A stretch of 63,888 nt of DNA from Flavobacteriales bacterium UBA2104 (GCA_002331485.1 DCYS01000025.1:1-63888), one strand, 5' to 3'. Shown: positions 25,379 through 34,421, numbered from the stretch's first letter. Translations and numbers: made by a program. The notes: generated by a model from the sequence alone, not told the origin.

Positions 25379-26806
25379 ATGGATAAATACATCAAACAGC
25401 TACTCGAACAATACTCTAAAGTAATTCTTCCAAAATTTGGAGCAATTGTAATAGAAGATGAGGAAAGCGGAGAACTGATGTTCAATGAATATTTGAACTA
25501 CAATGATGGGAAACTAGATGAATTGATCGAAAGCGAATCAAATATGGGCACACAAGAAGCTCAGAACATGATCGCCAAGTATATTCGTGACATTCAGGCG
25601 CAAATTGATAAAGGAGAGTCTTATGACATCTTTGGCCTGGGTAGTTTTATCAAGAATAAAGATGGTGAGGTTGAATTTTCAGGTAACATAAAAACAGGTA
25701 CAAGTAAGAAATCATCTGAACCCGCAGGTCCATCTCCTACACCTGCACAATCCAAAAAAGAAGAGAAAGCTCCGGAAAAGAAAGCTGACAAAAAAGAGGA
25801 AAAGTCAGCAGCACCAAAAAGCGAAACGAAAGAGAATAAATATGTGGCTCCTGCACCTGACACAAAAAAGGAACAGGTTGAGTCCGATAATAAGAAGGAA
25901 GTCAAAAAGCCAGAGGATAAAACCGAAAAGACTGAAAAGAAAGCTGTAGAAAAAAAGCAAGATTCTAAGGCAAACAAGGACAAAGCAAAGAAAGAGAAGG
26001 AAGCTTCTAAAAAGAAGGCGAAAGAGGATAAAGAAAAAGCAAAAAAAGATAAGCAGAAAGCAAAAGAAGATGCTAAAAAAGCCAAAGCAGATAAAAAGAA
26101 AAAGGCAGCAGCAACAACAAAGAATAAAACTGATCAAAAAGAAGAGGGAAAGAAAAAGAAGAAGAAAGTTGGTGTTGTTGGATGGATTGCCATTGTTTTG
26201 CTTCTAATCATAGCAACAGGAAGTATTCTTGTAGGATTGAATTATGAAGAGGTAAAAATCTACATGGGCTGGGATGAATTTAAAGATAACAAAGAGTTAG
26301 TCCATAATGACATCTCCCCTTCTACCAATGAAACGAATGATGAAGATCTGGAGGATGACAACACCGAAAGTGATGCGGGAGAAGAAGATCTCGAATCATC
26401 ATCTGAGAACGAATCAAATGATCCAGTTGAGGAGAATGAGAGTGAGAATGAAAATGAAGAAAACGAGGGTAATTCAGAGTCAAGTTCAGAGGATCAGGAG
26501 AACATTGAAGAGAAAGAACCAGTAGTCGAGGAGCCTGTTAAAGAAGAACCTGTTGAAGAGACACCCGTTGTTTCAAACACTAGTTCAGGGTCTTATCACT
26601 TGATCGCTGGAGGATACAGAGAAAAAAGCAATGCTGAAGATGCTGTTTCTGAATTAAGATCAAAGGGATTAGATGCGAAGATCATTGGTAGAATAAATGG
26701 ATTACATTTCGTTAGTGCCAAGAGTTATAATTCGCTTAATGCTGCTAAGCTGGATATGAATAATGTTCGTTCGAAGGCACCTGGTGCATGGATCTATAAG
26801 CAATAA
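25379..26806 (+). CDS. HU-like domain / membrane / SPOR-domain protein
   Basis: A 475-aa protein with an unusual layout. Residues 1-105 resemble the HU/CCDC81-like DNA-binding domain (LLEQYSKVILPKFGAIVI, YDIFGLGSFIK). Residues 106-262 are an extremely lysine/glutamate-rich low-complexity linker. A membrane helix (VGWIAIVLLLIIATGSILVGL) lies at about 265-286. Then comes an acidic linker (297-400) and a C-terminal SPOR domain (SYHLIAGGYREKSNAEDAVSELR...) that should bind denuded septal peptidoglycan. Proteins of this kind occur widely in Bacteroidota and may link nucleoid and division site. Basic inside and acidic outside agrees with an N-in topology. Confidence 0.85.
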   Translation: MDKYIKQLLEQYSKVILPKFGAIVIEDEESGELMFNEYLNYNDGKLDELIESESNMGTQEAQNMIAKYIRDIQAQIDKGESYDIFGLGSFIKNKDGEVEFSGNIKTGTSKKSSEPAGPSPTPAQSKKEEKAPEKKADKKEEKSAAPKSETKENKYVAPAPDTKKEQVESDNKKEVKKPEDKTEKTEKKAVEKKQDSKANKDKAKKEKEASKKKAKEDKEKAKKDKQKAKEDAKKAKADKKKKAAATTKNKTDQKEEGKKKKKKVGVVGWIAIVLLLIIATGSILVGLNYEEVKIYMGWDEFKDNKELVHNDISPSTNETNDEDLEDDNTESDAGEEDLESSSENESNDPVEENESENENEENEGNSESSSEDQENIEEKEPVVEEPVKEEPVEETPVVSNTSSGSYHLIAGGYREKSNAEDAVSELRSKGLDAKIIGRINGLHFVSAKSYNSLNAAKLDMNNVRSKAPGAWIYKQ

Positions 26807-26826
26807 AATCTCTATCCATAACTGAG

Positions 26827-27645
26827 ATGAGTGAGAAGCATAAAATGATCGATGTTAAGAAGGTCATTCATGATAAAAATCCGAAGCTTTTAAAGCGATT
26901 ACCTCGATTCATTGTAAGCTATTTACAGAAGATCTTGCATGAAAAGGATGTAAATGAATTCATCTACGAACATAGAAATGATTCCCCGATAGAATTTTGC
27001 TTATCCGTAATGAAGAAATTCAATATTACGGTTAAAAGTGAAGGCTTAGAGCATATACCAAAAGAAGGTGGAGCAGTTTTAGCAATTAATCATCCACTGG
27101 GAGGAATGGATGCCATGGCCTTAGTTACGGTTCTCCATGAGATCAGACCAGACATAAAATTCGTTGTTAACGATGTTTTGATGCATCTTGAAAACCTTAG
27201 ACCTATTTTCGTGGGTGTAAATAAACATGGGAAAAACGCAGCTCAATCATTACGAAAAGTCGATGAAACTTTTGCTGGAGATCAGTTATTGTGCATATTC
27301 CCTGCAGGCTTAGTAAGTAGAAAACAGAAAGGTCAAGTGATGGATTTGAAATGGCGAAAAACCTTTATTTCAAGATCTAAGAAGCATAATAAAACGATCA
27401 TCCCTGTTTATATAGAAGGTTCCCTATCCAATTTTTTCTACAATCTATATCGATTCAGGAAATCATTGGGTATGAAAGCAAACATTGAGATGCTCTACCT
27501 TGTTAATGAACTGTACAAACAAAACGATAAGAAAATAACGATTAAATTTGGCTCTCCACTTGATTCCAGTCAGTTTGACAAATCAAAATCGGATGATGAA
27601 TGGGCTCAATTTGTTAAGGATAAAGTTTACCAATTAAAGGATTAA
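26827..27645 (+). CDS. 1-acyl-glycerol-phosphate-type O-acyltransferase (GlsA/OlsA-like)
   Basis: A 272-aa PlsC-family acyltransferase. Usual motifs appear in variant form: INHPLGGMDA (for NHxxxxD) near residue 88, and FPAGLVSR (for the FPEGxxS block) near 159. This NHPLGGxD variant is typical of the hemolysin-like O-acyltransferases which, in Bacteroides, work with an N-acyltransferase to make glycine lipids or, in other bacteria, ornithine lipids. The next gene, starting 1 bp after this stop, encodes just such an N-acyltransferase. The head-group amino acid cannot be told. Confidence 0.8.
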   Translation: MSEKHKMIDVKKVIHDKNPKLLKRLPRFIVSYLQKILHEKDVNEFIYEHRNDSPIEFCLSVMKKFNITVKSEGLEHIPKEGGAVLAINHPLGGMDAMALVTVLHEIRPDIKFVVNDVLMHLENLRPIFVGVNKHGKNAAQSLRKVDETFAGDQLLCIFPAGLVSRKQKGQVMDLKWRKTFISRSKKHNKTIIPVYIEGSLSNFFYNLYRFRKSLGMKANIEMLYLVNELYKQNDKKITIKFGSPLDSSQFDKSKSDDEWAQFVKDKVYQLKD

Positions 27646-27646
27646 A

Positions 27647-28594
27647 ATGTCTCAGAACGTAGAAGAAATAATCCCTGCAGTAGATAGGGATCTCATAAAG
27701 AAAGAACTTACTAAGGAACGGTTTGCACGAACCACACGAAAGGGTGACAATGAGATCTACATTGTTAATTATCATAACTCGCCTAACACTTTGCGAGAAA
27801 TAGGAAGATTGAGAGAACTATCTTTTAGATCTGCAGGTGGAGGTACTAAGAAATCTATAGACCTTGATAAATACGACACAAATGAGAACTGCTATGAACA
27901 GTTGATCGTTTGGAGTCCGGAAGATGAAGAGATCATCGGAGGGTATAGATTTATAGATTGCGCAAAAATACTGACCGAAGATCCAGAGGGATTTATTCCT
28001 ATGAGCACCTCTCATTACTTCAGTTTTACTAAGAAGTTCAGAGAAGAATTCTTACCAAAAACAATAGAATTAGGTAGAAGCTGGGTTCAACCGATGTATC
28101 AGCCTTCTGTTAATCCAAGGAAAGGTCTTTACGCACTAGATAATATTTGGGACGGCCTTGCAGTACTAACTGTTATTTATCCAAATCTCGAATATTTCTT
28201 TGGTAAGGTTACGATGTATCTAGGCTACGACGAGGAGAGTCGCGATTTCTTGCTGTATTTCTTACATCATTTCTTTCCGGATAAAGATAACCTTGCAAAG
28301 TCGCTTTATCCATTAGAAACGAAGGGGGATGAAAAAGAGTTCGAACGAATGTTGAATGGATTAGATTTTAAAGATGGATTCAAGGTATTGAATCAGTTTG
28401 TTAGAGCTCGAGGAGCAATTGTTCCACCTTTGATGAATATTTACATGCACCTCTCTCCTACTATGCGCACATTCGGAACTGCAAAGAATCCCGATTTCGG
28501 AGGTGTAGAAGAAACTGCAATCATCGTGAAGATCTCGGATATTTATGAAGATAAAAAGGAACGTCACATCGCTCCACTTCTCGAAGACAAATAA
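27647..28594 (+). CDS. OlsB/GlsB-like lipid N-acyltransferase
   Basis: A 315-aa protein of the GNAT-related OlsB/hemolysin family that transfers a 3-hydroxy fatty acyl chain to the amino group of an amino acid. Recognisable blocks are IGRLRELSFRSAGGG, a central VWSPEDEEIIGGYRFIDC and FLPKTIELGRSWVQPMYQ (E-L-G-R-S family motif). It is coupled to the O-acyltransferase gene in front of it, which would add the second acyl chain. Bacteroidota make glycine and ornithine lipids by this two-step route. It is the last gene of the rightward set. Confidence 0.82.
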   Translation: MSQNVEEIIPAVDRDLIKKELTKERFARTTRKGDNEIYIVNYHNSPNTLREIGRLRELSFRSAGGGTKKSIDLDKYDTNENCYEQLIVWSPEDEEIIGGYRFIDCAKILTEDPEGFIPMSTSHYFSFTKKFREEFLPKTIELGRSWVQPMYQPSVNPRKGLYALDNIWDGLAVLTVIYPNLEYFFGKVTMYLGYDEESRDFLLYFLHHFFPDKDNLAKSLYPLETKGDEKEFERMLNGLDFKDGFKVLNQFVRARGAIVPPLMNIYMHLSPTMRTFGTAKNPDFGGVEETAIIVKISDIYEDKKERHIAPLLEDK

Positions 28595-28597
28595 AAA

Positions 28598-28617
28598 GAG
28601 CGCCATTTCTGGCGCTC
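28598..28617 (-). terminator. Terminator of the vWA gene
   Basis: GAGCGCCA and TGGCGCTC form an 8-bp stem around TTTC; on the minus strand TTTTT follows. It lies about 35 bp after the stop at 28653 of the leftward vWA gene, and directly after the rightward acyltransferase gene. Confidence 0.8.
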
Positions 28618-28652
28618 CTGAACTTCAAACTCGACGATTATAGTGTCATCGG

Positions 28653-30521
28653 TCACTGTAAAACTACCTTCTTCGTATACACTTTCTCTTTGTAAGTGAA
28701 AGTGATCAAATACAAACCTCTAGCATATTGGCTAAGATCTCTTTTCAATGCTCTATTCTTTCGAAGATCAGTATATCTTTCCATGATCTTTCCAGATAGA
28801 TCCGTTAGGAAAACCTCCTCCATATCTCGGTCGATCTTAATGTTAACAATACCACTTGTTGGATTAGGCCAAATTGTCCATTCTAATTTATCTTCTTTAT
28901 CATCATTTGAATCATCGTGAACGTATTCCTCTAGATCATCTTCATTTACAGGATCTGAGCAATCAGGTAAATAAATATATGACGATATCAATCTGATCAT
29001 CAAGTCATTCAATAGTTCAACTTCATATTCATCAGTTGTAGGTTCAATATGACTTCCACCAATACCACTGTGATCTGTTAGGAAAGCATATGTTCCATTC
29101 GTTGCAAGCGCCATACTTCTCAATAAATACTCTGCATCTTTATTGATACCACTTGCTACCAATGGGATTATTCGAATTCCTTGTGCGGCAGCTTGACGCA
29201 TTATTGCATCTAATTTTGTAAGTATCTCAGGTGAATTGTGTGGTGGAGCATCAAGAATTAAGAATAAAATTCTAGATCTAGCATCATCCGACCAGTTCAA
29301 ATCATTTATAGCTTCATCTAAAGCTACCTCAACTGCTTCTTCGTAGTCTCCTCCTCCTCTGGCATTTTGCTCACTAATAAAATCGATCGATTTAGAAAGA
29401 ACATCACTGAAATCCTGGTGTTTTGTAAGGTATTCCTCATTTTGATCACGATAGAATGTGTTTGCAAAATTAAATGTCAACTCTGGGTTAGCATTCTTGG
29501 TCTTAAAGATCACATCATTCAGCTCTTTACGAAGAAAGTTGATCTCATCACTCATTGATCCTGTTGCATCAACAACGAAAGCGATATCAACAACTTTGGA
29601 CTGCTCACAATTTACATTGATCGATTTTCTATTGATGCCTTCCTTAAACGGCACAAGTTTGCGAATATGAAACTCTTTACCTTCATGATAGATCTGTGCT
29701 GAGCAGTTTCCTACTTCTGGTGCACCTAAAGTTAAACTCCCCCATAACTCAGCTTTACCGGTATTATCAGTTCGGCTTTGATACAAAACTGCACCTCCTT
29801 CATCAATAAGCTGAACTGTTGCATCAACAACAGGTAATTGATCTTGATTTGTCAATTGAACCGTGTATCGATATTTTGGTTCAATTTTCCAGAACGCCTG
29901 ATATTCACTGAGCTTATCTGTTACAATATCTGACCACATTTCCCATTTACTGAAATCGTTGATCTCTCCGGCGGTTAAAACACCGGATTTACCTTCCTGA
30001 GCTGAACCAAGTCGATCAGAAAGTTCGACAGGAAGAAAGTCACCCTCTGTCATTGGAGCTTCTTTCAAGTGAGTACTTCCCATCACCCTGGTTTCTGTTC
30101 GTTTGGATTCAGATACTTCAACGGCATCTGAAAACATTAACATCCGTTCTCTATCTTCTGAATAGGCTTCTTCTTTAGCAATCTTTCTTTTTGCTTTTTG
30201 AGCCATGTAATCTTTATCTGCTTTTAGTTTAAAATCTGCCTTTGCGTCATCGAGAACATTCACTTCATCTATGATCGGTTCGTAACCAACATATTCGACT
30301 TCAACTCGATACAAACCTGTATCTAGCTTGACATCGAAATTTCCGTCTGCATCGGTAAGAACAGAGGCCACTTTTTCCTCACCTTTATAAATATTAACGT
30401 TACCGTAGCCTAAAGCTGATTCAGTTTCAGAGCGCATGTTACCTCTCAATGATTGAGCTATGGATGATGATAAGAGAACAGAGCAGCTTATCGCTAGTAG
30501 AAATGTAAACAATTTGATCAT
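28653..30521 (-). CDS. Secreted von Willebrand factor A protein with T9SS domain
   Basis: A 622-aa exported protein. After a signal peptide (ISCSVLLSSSIAQ) there is a carboxypeptidase-regulatory-like domain (LRGNMRSETESALGYGNVNI, VLTDADGNFDVKLDTGLYRVEVEYVGYEP), a middle region, then a vWA domain from about residue 312 with the MIDAS motif DATGSMS near 318-324 and a later metal-site aspartate (LILDAPPHNS). It ends with a T9SS sorting domain (WTIWPNPTSGIVNIKI...KKVVLQ). It probably binds a protein or surface ligand in a metal-dependent way; the partner is unknown. It stands alone with its own terminator. Confidence 0.87.
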   Translation of the reverse strand: MIKLFTFLLAISCSVLLSSSIAQSLRGNMRSETESALGYGNVNIYKGEEKVASVLTDADGNFDVKLDTGLYRVEVEYVGYEPIIDEVNVLDDAKADFKLKADKDYMAQKAKRKIAKEEAYSEDRERMLMFSDAVEVSESKRTETRVMGSTHLKEAPMTEGDFLPVELSDRLGSAQEGKSGVLTAGEINDFSKWEMWSDIVTDKLSEYQAFWKIEPKYRYTVQLTNQDQLPVVDATVQLIDEGGAVLYQSRTDNTGKAELWGSLTLGAPEVGNCSAQIYHEGKEFHIRKLVPFKEGINRKSINVNCEQSKVVDIAFVVDATGSMSDEINFLRKELNDVIFKTKNANPELTFNFANTFYRDQNEEYLTKHQDFSDVLSKSIDFISEQNARGGGDYEEAVEVALDEAINDLNWSDDARSRILFLILDAPPHNSPEILTKLDAIMRQAAAQGIRIIPLVASGINKDAEYLLRSMALATNGTYAFLTDHSGIGGSHIEPTTDEYEVELLNDLMIRLISSYIYLPDCSDPVNEDDLEEYVHDDSNDDKEDKLEWTIWPNPTSGIVNIKIDRDMEEVFLTDLSGKIMERYTDLRKNRALKRDLSQYARGLYLITFTYKEKVYTKKVVLQ

Positions 30522-30600
30522 AACTTATAGTTTTATGACCACATGTACACATGATGATAAAATCGGTTCAATTGAAAAGAAAAAAGTTAAAAAAAACAGA

Positions 30601-31611
30601 TCAATAGAGATCGATCATACTCTTAGCCCTTCTCTTTATTTCGTCAGCAAGAGATTGAGGTGCAACAACTTTTAACTCGCCGCCATAACTCATTAGTTTT
30701 CTGATCAATTCTTCTGAAGGTATTGCATAAAGCGAAAAACGTGAGCCTTTGGAAGAGGATTCTATCACTTCCTGACTATCGTGAAAAGGCTGAGAATCTA
30801 TATATTTAGACGCAACATCATTCGCCTCAAAAATAATATTTGCTGGTTGAGCATCCTGACTCGCTGTTATACCTACTGAATACTTGAAAAACAGATCAGG
30901 ATTGAAATCGTTAGGGATCTTCCCTTGCTGCTCTGTGATCTCGAGATCAGACATACGATCAAGTGCGTACGTTATGATGTCATCCTTTACATTATCATAT
31001 GTGATCAGGTACCATCGATTCTGATACTCCTTCAACAGCAGAGGAGTGACCATTCTTTTCTTGCGTTGTTGCGAAATGAAACTTTCATATTCAAAATAAG
31101 TAACGCTTTTCTCCTTTATGGCTGAAAGTAAAGGAGAGAGATATTCGTTTCCGGTAGTCGTATTGCCCGTTTCAAATTGAACATAGCCATCAATATTTTC
31201 TTCTCGTTTGGATTGATCAACACTAACGCGATCAACGATCTTATTTAGCGCGAAACCAAATTGTTTGAACATCGCGGTATCTTTGAACTGAGACAAAGTA
31301 CTCAGGGCAAACTGGATAGATGAAATATCATCTTCGGACAAAGGGATTTCATTGATGCTGAAATCCTTATCCGCATAGTAATATCCCTTTTCTTTCTTAC
31401 TATACTTTATTGGAGCATCATGTTCTTCCCGCATTGCGAACATATCTTTTTCAATTGTCGAATCGCAGATATGTTCTCCACTGGAGTCTCCGTAAAGCGC
31501 TTCCTCACATGCGTATCGAAGATCTTGTTTTGAGGGAAATGGATGATAAGGGTCTCTCAACGCTTTATCAATTATCCGATAACGAATCAATGCATTCTTT
31601 ATATGCGGCAC
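30601..31611 (-). CDS. WYL-domain transcriptional regulator
   Basis: A 336-aa regulator. The N-terminus is a winged-HTH-like region (NALIRYRIIDKALRD, DSTIEKDMFAMREEHDAPIKYSKKEKGYYY), and the WYL domain spans about 165-260 (KEKSVTYFEYESF, VTPLLLKEYQNRWYLITYD, IITYALDRMSDLEI), followed by a C-terminal extension (WCX). WYL proteins bind nucleic acid or nucleotide ligands and control DNA-damage or defence genes in several groups. Here the neighbour is a divergent lipoprotein gene at 31710 with a dyad over its start; regulation of that gene is possible. No defence genes are adjacent. Confidence 0.88.
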   Translation of the reverse strand: MPHIKNALIRYRIIDKALRDPYHPFPSKQDLRYACEEALYGDSSGEHICDSTIEKDMFAMREEHDAPIKYSKKEKGYYYADKDFSINEIPLSEDDISSIQFALSTLSQFKDTAMFKQFGFALNKIVDRVSVDQSKREENIDGYVQFETGNTTTGNEYLSPLLSAIKEKSVTYFEYESFISQQRKKRMVTPLLLKEYQNRWYLITYDNVKDDIITYALDRMSDLEITEQQGKIPNDFNPDLFFKYSVGITASQDAQPANIIFEANDVASKYIDSQPFHDSQEVIESSSKGSRFSLYAIPSEELIRKLMSYGGELKVVAPQSLADEIKRRAKSMIDLY

Positions 31612-31683
31612 AACACGAAGATTTTATTTGTTGAATAAAGTTAAGATTTTCGAATTGCTCTTCCTACTGTCCGAGCACATTAT

Positions 31684-31712
31684 TATTTTTGATATCAAAT
31701 TTGGATATCATG
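31684..31712 (+). promoter_or_regulatory. -7 box and start-codon dyad of the lipoprotein gene
   Basis: TATTTTTG (31684-31691) matches TAnnTTTG. Overlapping its end, TGATATC (31690-31696) and GATATCA (31704-31710) are inverted repeats around AAATTTG, the second arm running into the ATG at 31710. This could be an operator or an RNA hairpin over the start. Confidence 0.45.
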
Positions 31713-32312
31713 AAATACTTTGGTTTTATTTTTATTGGAATAATTCTATATAGTTGTTCTGGAAACGGACCACTTACGCAGGAAGAAATTGCTGAGCGAC
31801 TATCAAAGCGAGATTTCAGCGTTTATAAGCAACTTCCCTCTTGCTCTTGTGATGATCTGACAGAAAAAGATGGATTGTATTACAAATCAGATTCGTTATA
31901 CACTGGAAACTGTCATCTTAATTATCCGAATATTGATGCAAAATACGAGATCCGTCAACTATATAAGGGAGAACTTTATGGAAACCGGATACTCTTATCT
32001 CCCAAAGGTGATACATTATCTCAAAACGAATACAAGCAAGGAGATGTTATACGGGAAGATGTTGGAACGAAGGAAGTCTGTAATTGCGATGAGCTCGAAA
32101 AAATTGAAAGAGCCGATGGGAAAAAAATAGCCAAATATTACAACGAGCCGTTTACTGGGATTTGTCAGAGCTTTTTTCCTGCTCCTAATGATGACAAGAT
32201 CTATTTAGAGGCAAAATATGAAAAGGGAGTACTTAATGGAGTGACGAAGATCTATGATAAGAACGGTAAAGTCATCCTTAAAGAGCGGTATTCCAATGGA
32301 GAAAAGCAATAA
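31710..32312 (+). CDS. Lipoprotein with MORN-like repeats
   Basis: A 200-aa lipoprotein from the ATG at 31710 (a TTG-started frame from 31689 overlaps the promoter box). The signal MKYFGFIFIGIILYSC has Cys16 as lipidation site. Two related halves follow, each beginning with a Cys-rich CSCDDL/CNCDEL segment and continuing with a toxin_antitoxin_2-like 'YYNEPFTGIC.. Y..G.L.G....Y...G......Y..G' pattern, as in MORN-variant repeats (GVLNGVTKIYDKNGKVILKERYSNGEKQ in parts). Function is unknown. It is divergent from the WYL regulator and its stop abuts that of the M48 protease gene. Confidence 0.75.
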   Translation: MKYFGFIFIGIILYSCSGNGPLTQEEIAERLSKRDFSVYKQLPSCSCDDLTEKDGLYYKSDSLYTGNCHLNYPNIDAKYEIRQLYKGELYGNRILLSPKGDTLSQNEYKQGDVIREDVGTKEVCNCDELEKIERADGKKIAKYYNEPFTGICQSFFPAPNDDKIYLEAKYEKGVLNGVTKIYDKNGKVILKERYSNGEKQ

Positions 32313-33260
32313 CTAAAATTGCTTGAGGATCTGAATTCGTTTTTTGATCGGTGGATGAGTTGAAAAGAGTCCTCCTAATCCACCTAAAAATCCTACAGAA
32401 GTATCTTCTGGTGCATTCTCAATGAACATTTGCTGAACATCCTCACTTTTCACTTTATCTACATGATGATTTCCGGATATCTTTTCAAGTGCGGAAGCTA
32501 ATGCGTCTGGTTTTCGTGTCATTTGAGCTGCTCCTGAATCTGCTAAATACTCACGTTTTCTGCTAAGTGCGAACTTAAATAATATCGAAAGTAGATAAAC
32601 GACAAGCGCCACGACCAGGATAACGATCATTCCTTTCCCGTCATTCTTTCTTCTGTTACTACCCATGGATCCATATAGAACGCTTCTAAACGCTACTTGA
32701 ACAACAAAAGAGAAGATACCTACAAAAATGATGGATATGATCAATAATCGCACGTCCTTGTTTCTAATGTGCATTAATTCATGAGCGATCACTCCTTCTA
32801 ATTCATCATCATCTAGTTTTTCAATAATTCCTCTGGTTAATGTAACCGTATACGTTTTTTCATTAATACCACTGGCAAATGCATTCAGTGCATCACTTTC
32901 AATAATTCTAAGCTTTGGCATTTTCATTCCAACACTCATGCAAAGATTTTCCATGAGATTATAGACACGCATATTCTCTTTTCGTGATATCGAATGAGAA
33001 TTAGCAGCTCGATTGATCATGCTCGAATGTGCAAAAAAGGCGATCAAAAACCAGATTCCTACTCCTCCTACTACAAAAGGGATCACAGGAATGAACTTTT
33101 CGAAAACTAAGGAAGGATCTGGAGCTCCATCTTCTCCGAAACTTGTAAAGTACATTACCCCATATACCAGGATGAAAACCAGCAAGGGAAAAGCAGCTAA
33201 CAACAGAATTGACTTCCTGTTATTCGAATTGACCTGTTGCTGAATACCAATGTATTCCAT
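32313..33260 (-). CDS. M48-family membrane metalloprotease (HtpX-like)
   Basis: A 315-aa membrane protease. Two membrane helices precede the catalytic part (ILLLAAFPLLVFILVYGVMYF and FIPVIPFVVGGVGIWFLIAFF), and two more follow (LLIISIIFVGIFSFVVQVAF and VILVVALVVYLLSILF). The zinc motif HELMH is in GVIAHELMHIRNKD near 161, with the third ligand in SRKREYLADSGAA. Family members degrade misfolded membrane proteins. The LemA gene sits 11 bp upstream in the same operon, an arrangement seen in many bacteria. Confidence 0.92.
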   Translation of the reverse strand: MEYIGIQQQVNSNNRKSILLLAAFPLLVFILVYGVMYFTSFGEDGAPDPSLVFEKFIPVIPFVVGGVGIWFLIAFFAHSSMINRAANSHSISRKENMRVYNLMENLCMSVGMKMPKLRIIESDALNAFASGINEKTYTVTLTRGIIEKLDDDELEGVIAHELMHIRNKDVRLLIISIIFVGIFSFVVQVAFRSVLYGSMGSNRRKNDGKGMIVILVVALVVYLLSILFKFALSRKREYLADSGAAQMTRKPDALASALEKISGNHHVDKVKSEDVQQMFIENAPEDTSVGFLGGLGGLFSTHPPIKKRIQILKQF

Positions 33261-33271
33261 GGAAGAGATAT

Positions 33272-33835
33272 CTAGAATTTAATTTCAGGTGCTTCGTCCA
33301 TTTTCTGACGTTGAGCATCTCCAAGGTCGAACATTGGTTCCTCTTTAAATCCGAACATTCCAGCAAACATTACGTTCGGGAATTTTTGAACTGAAATATT
33401 AAGTTCTTTCGTAGCAGAGTTAAAGAATCTACGCACCGCCGCTAATTTATTTTCGATATCAGCAAGCTCAGTCTGTAAGTGCATAAAGTTTTGATTTGCC
33501 TTAAGATCTGGATAAGCCTCAACTTGGATATTCAGTCCACTTAAAGCAGTTGTTAATTCTTTTTCTGCAGCGATCTTATCATTAATTGAATTTGCCTTAA
33601 CAGCATTTTCTCTGGCATTAGTAACCGCTTCTAATGTACCTCTCTCATGTTCCATATAACCTTTTACAGCACCTACTAACTGAGGCACAAGGTCATGACG
33701 TTGCTTAAGTTGTACATCTATATCAGCAAAAGCATTGTCTCGATTCTCTCTCAATCGAACTAATCCATTGTAGATTGCAACAATCCATACTACGATAATC
33801 ACTAATACAATAACCGCTATCCAAATTCCAGACAT
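33272..33835 (-). CDS. lemA: LemA family protein
   Basis: A 187-aa protein with one N-terminal membrane helix (IWIAVIVLVIIVVWIVAIYNGL) and the LemA helical bundle: RENRDNAFADIDVQLKQR is followed by DLVPQLVGAVKGYMEHE, AYPDLKANQNFMHLQTELADIENKLAAVRRFFN in family order, then NVMFAGMFGFKEEPMF. The exact role is unknown; in many genomes it is paired with a HtpX-like M48 protease, as here. It starts an operon with the protease gene 11 bp downstream. Confidence 0.94.
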   Translation of the reverse strand: MSGIWIAVIVLVIIVVWIVAIYNGLVRLRENRDNAFADIDVQLKQRHDLVPQLVGAVKGYMEHERGTLEAVTNARENAVKANSINDKIAAEKELTTALSGLNIQVEAYPDLKANQNFMHLQTELADIENKLAAVRRFFNSATKELNISVQKFPNVMFAGMFGFKEEPMFDLGDAQRQKMDEAPEIKF

Positions 33836-33897
33836 AATTCAAAATTTTGTACTAAATGTACAATAAATTTATGATTAAATGCTCGAGAAATATTGAA

Positions 33898-34332
33898 TTA
33901 ATGATCGTAATTTCCGTAGTAATTACCTGATGCATATTGATTCTTCAGCTCAAGGATCTTATCAAGGATCTTTCGGTTTTGATCACCGGTTATTTTAAGC
34001 TTTAAGAATTCTCCCTGGCCATGAATAACCAGAATATCAGTTTTGAATATGGATAGATATTGGAAAGGAATAACCCAAGAATAGTTACTCGTTCGTATAA
34101 AGAAAACTACAATAATTCCTTTTGGTCTTAATGCGATATTGGCAAAGACAGCCTGTTTACGCTGACGCATCACTCGATCAAACAGTTTGCTATGTTCAAT
34201 GACTTCCATGCGAGAAGATCCGATCTGTCCTACTCCTTTAAAGAACATATCGACCACATTGTACGGTTTACCAACCGCCTCATTGATCAATCTTTTAGTT
34301 TCTTTATCTTTTATTGAAGTATCAAATAGCAT
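33898..34332 (-). CDS. Hypothetical 144-aa protein, PH-like fold possible
   Basis: I do not recognise this protein. It has no signal or membrane helix. A central run of beta strands (KQAVFANIALRPKGIIVVFFIR, YSWVIPFQYLSIFKTDILVIHG, EFLKLKIT) followed by one C-terminal helix (NRKILDKILELKNQYA) looks like the seven-strand-plus-helix plan of PH-like domains, and the last residues are Y/G-rich (GNYYGNYDH). It lies 62 bp upstream of LemA on the same strand and may belong to that operon. The fold statement is a guess. Confidence 0.6.
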   Translation of the reverse strand: MLFDTSIKDKETKRLINEAVGKPYNVVDMFFKGVGQIGSSRMEVIEHSKLFDRVMRQRKQAVFANIALRPKGIIVVFFIRTSNYSWVIPFQYLSIFKTDILVIHGQGEFLKLKITGDQNRKILDKILELKNQYASGNYYGNYDH

Positions 34333-34421
34333 GACAACCTATTTCCTCATAGACAATGAATACTTCAAAAAGTTTTCACATAACCTGATAAAATTAATCG
34401 CTGTCTCCTAAAAACAAAAAA

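Noticed and set aside
25621..26137. Phe/Ser-rich open frames on the minus strand
   Set aside because: They are the antisense of the lysine/glutamate-rich linker of the HU-SPOR protein; composition alone explains them.
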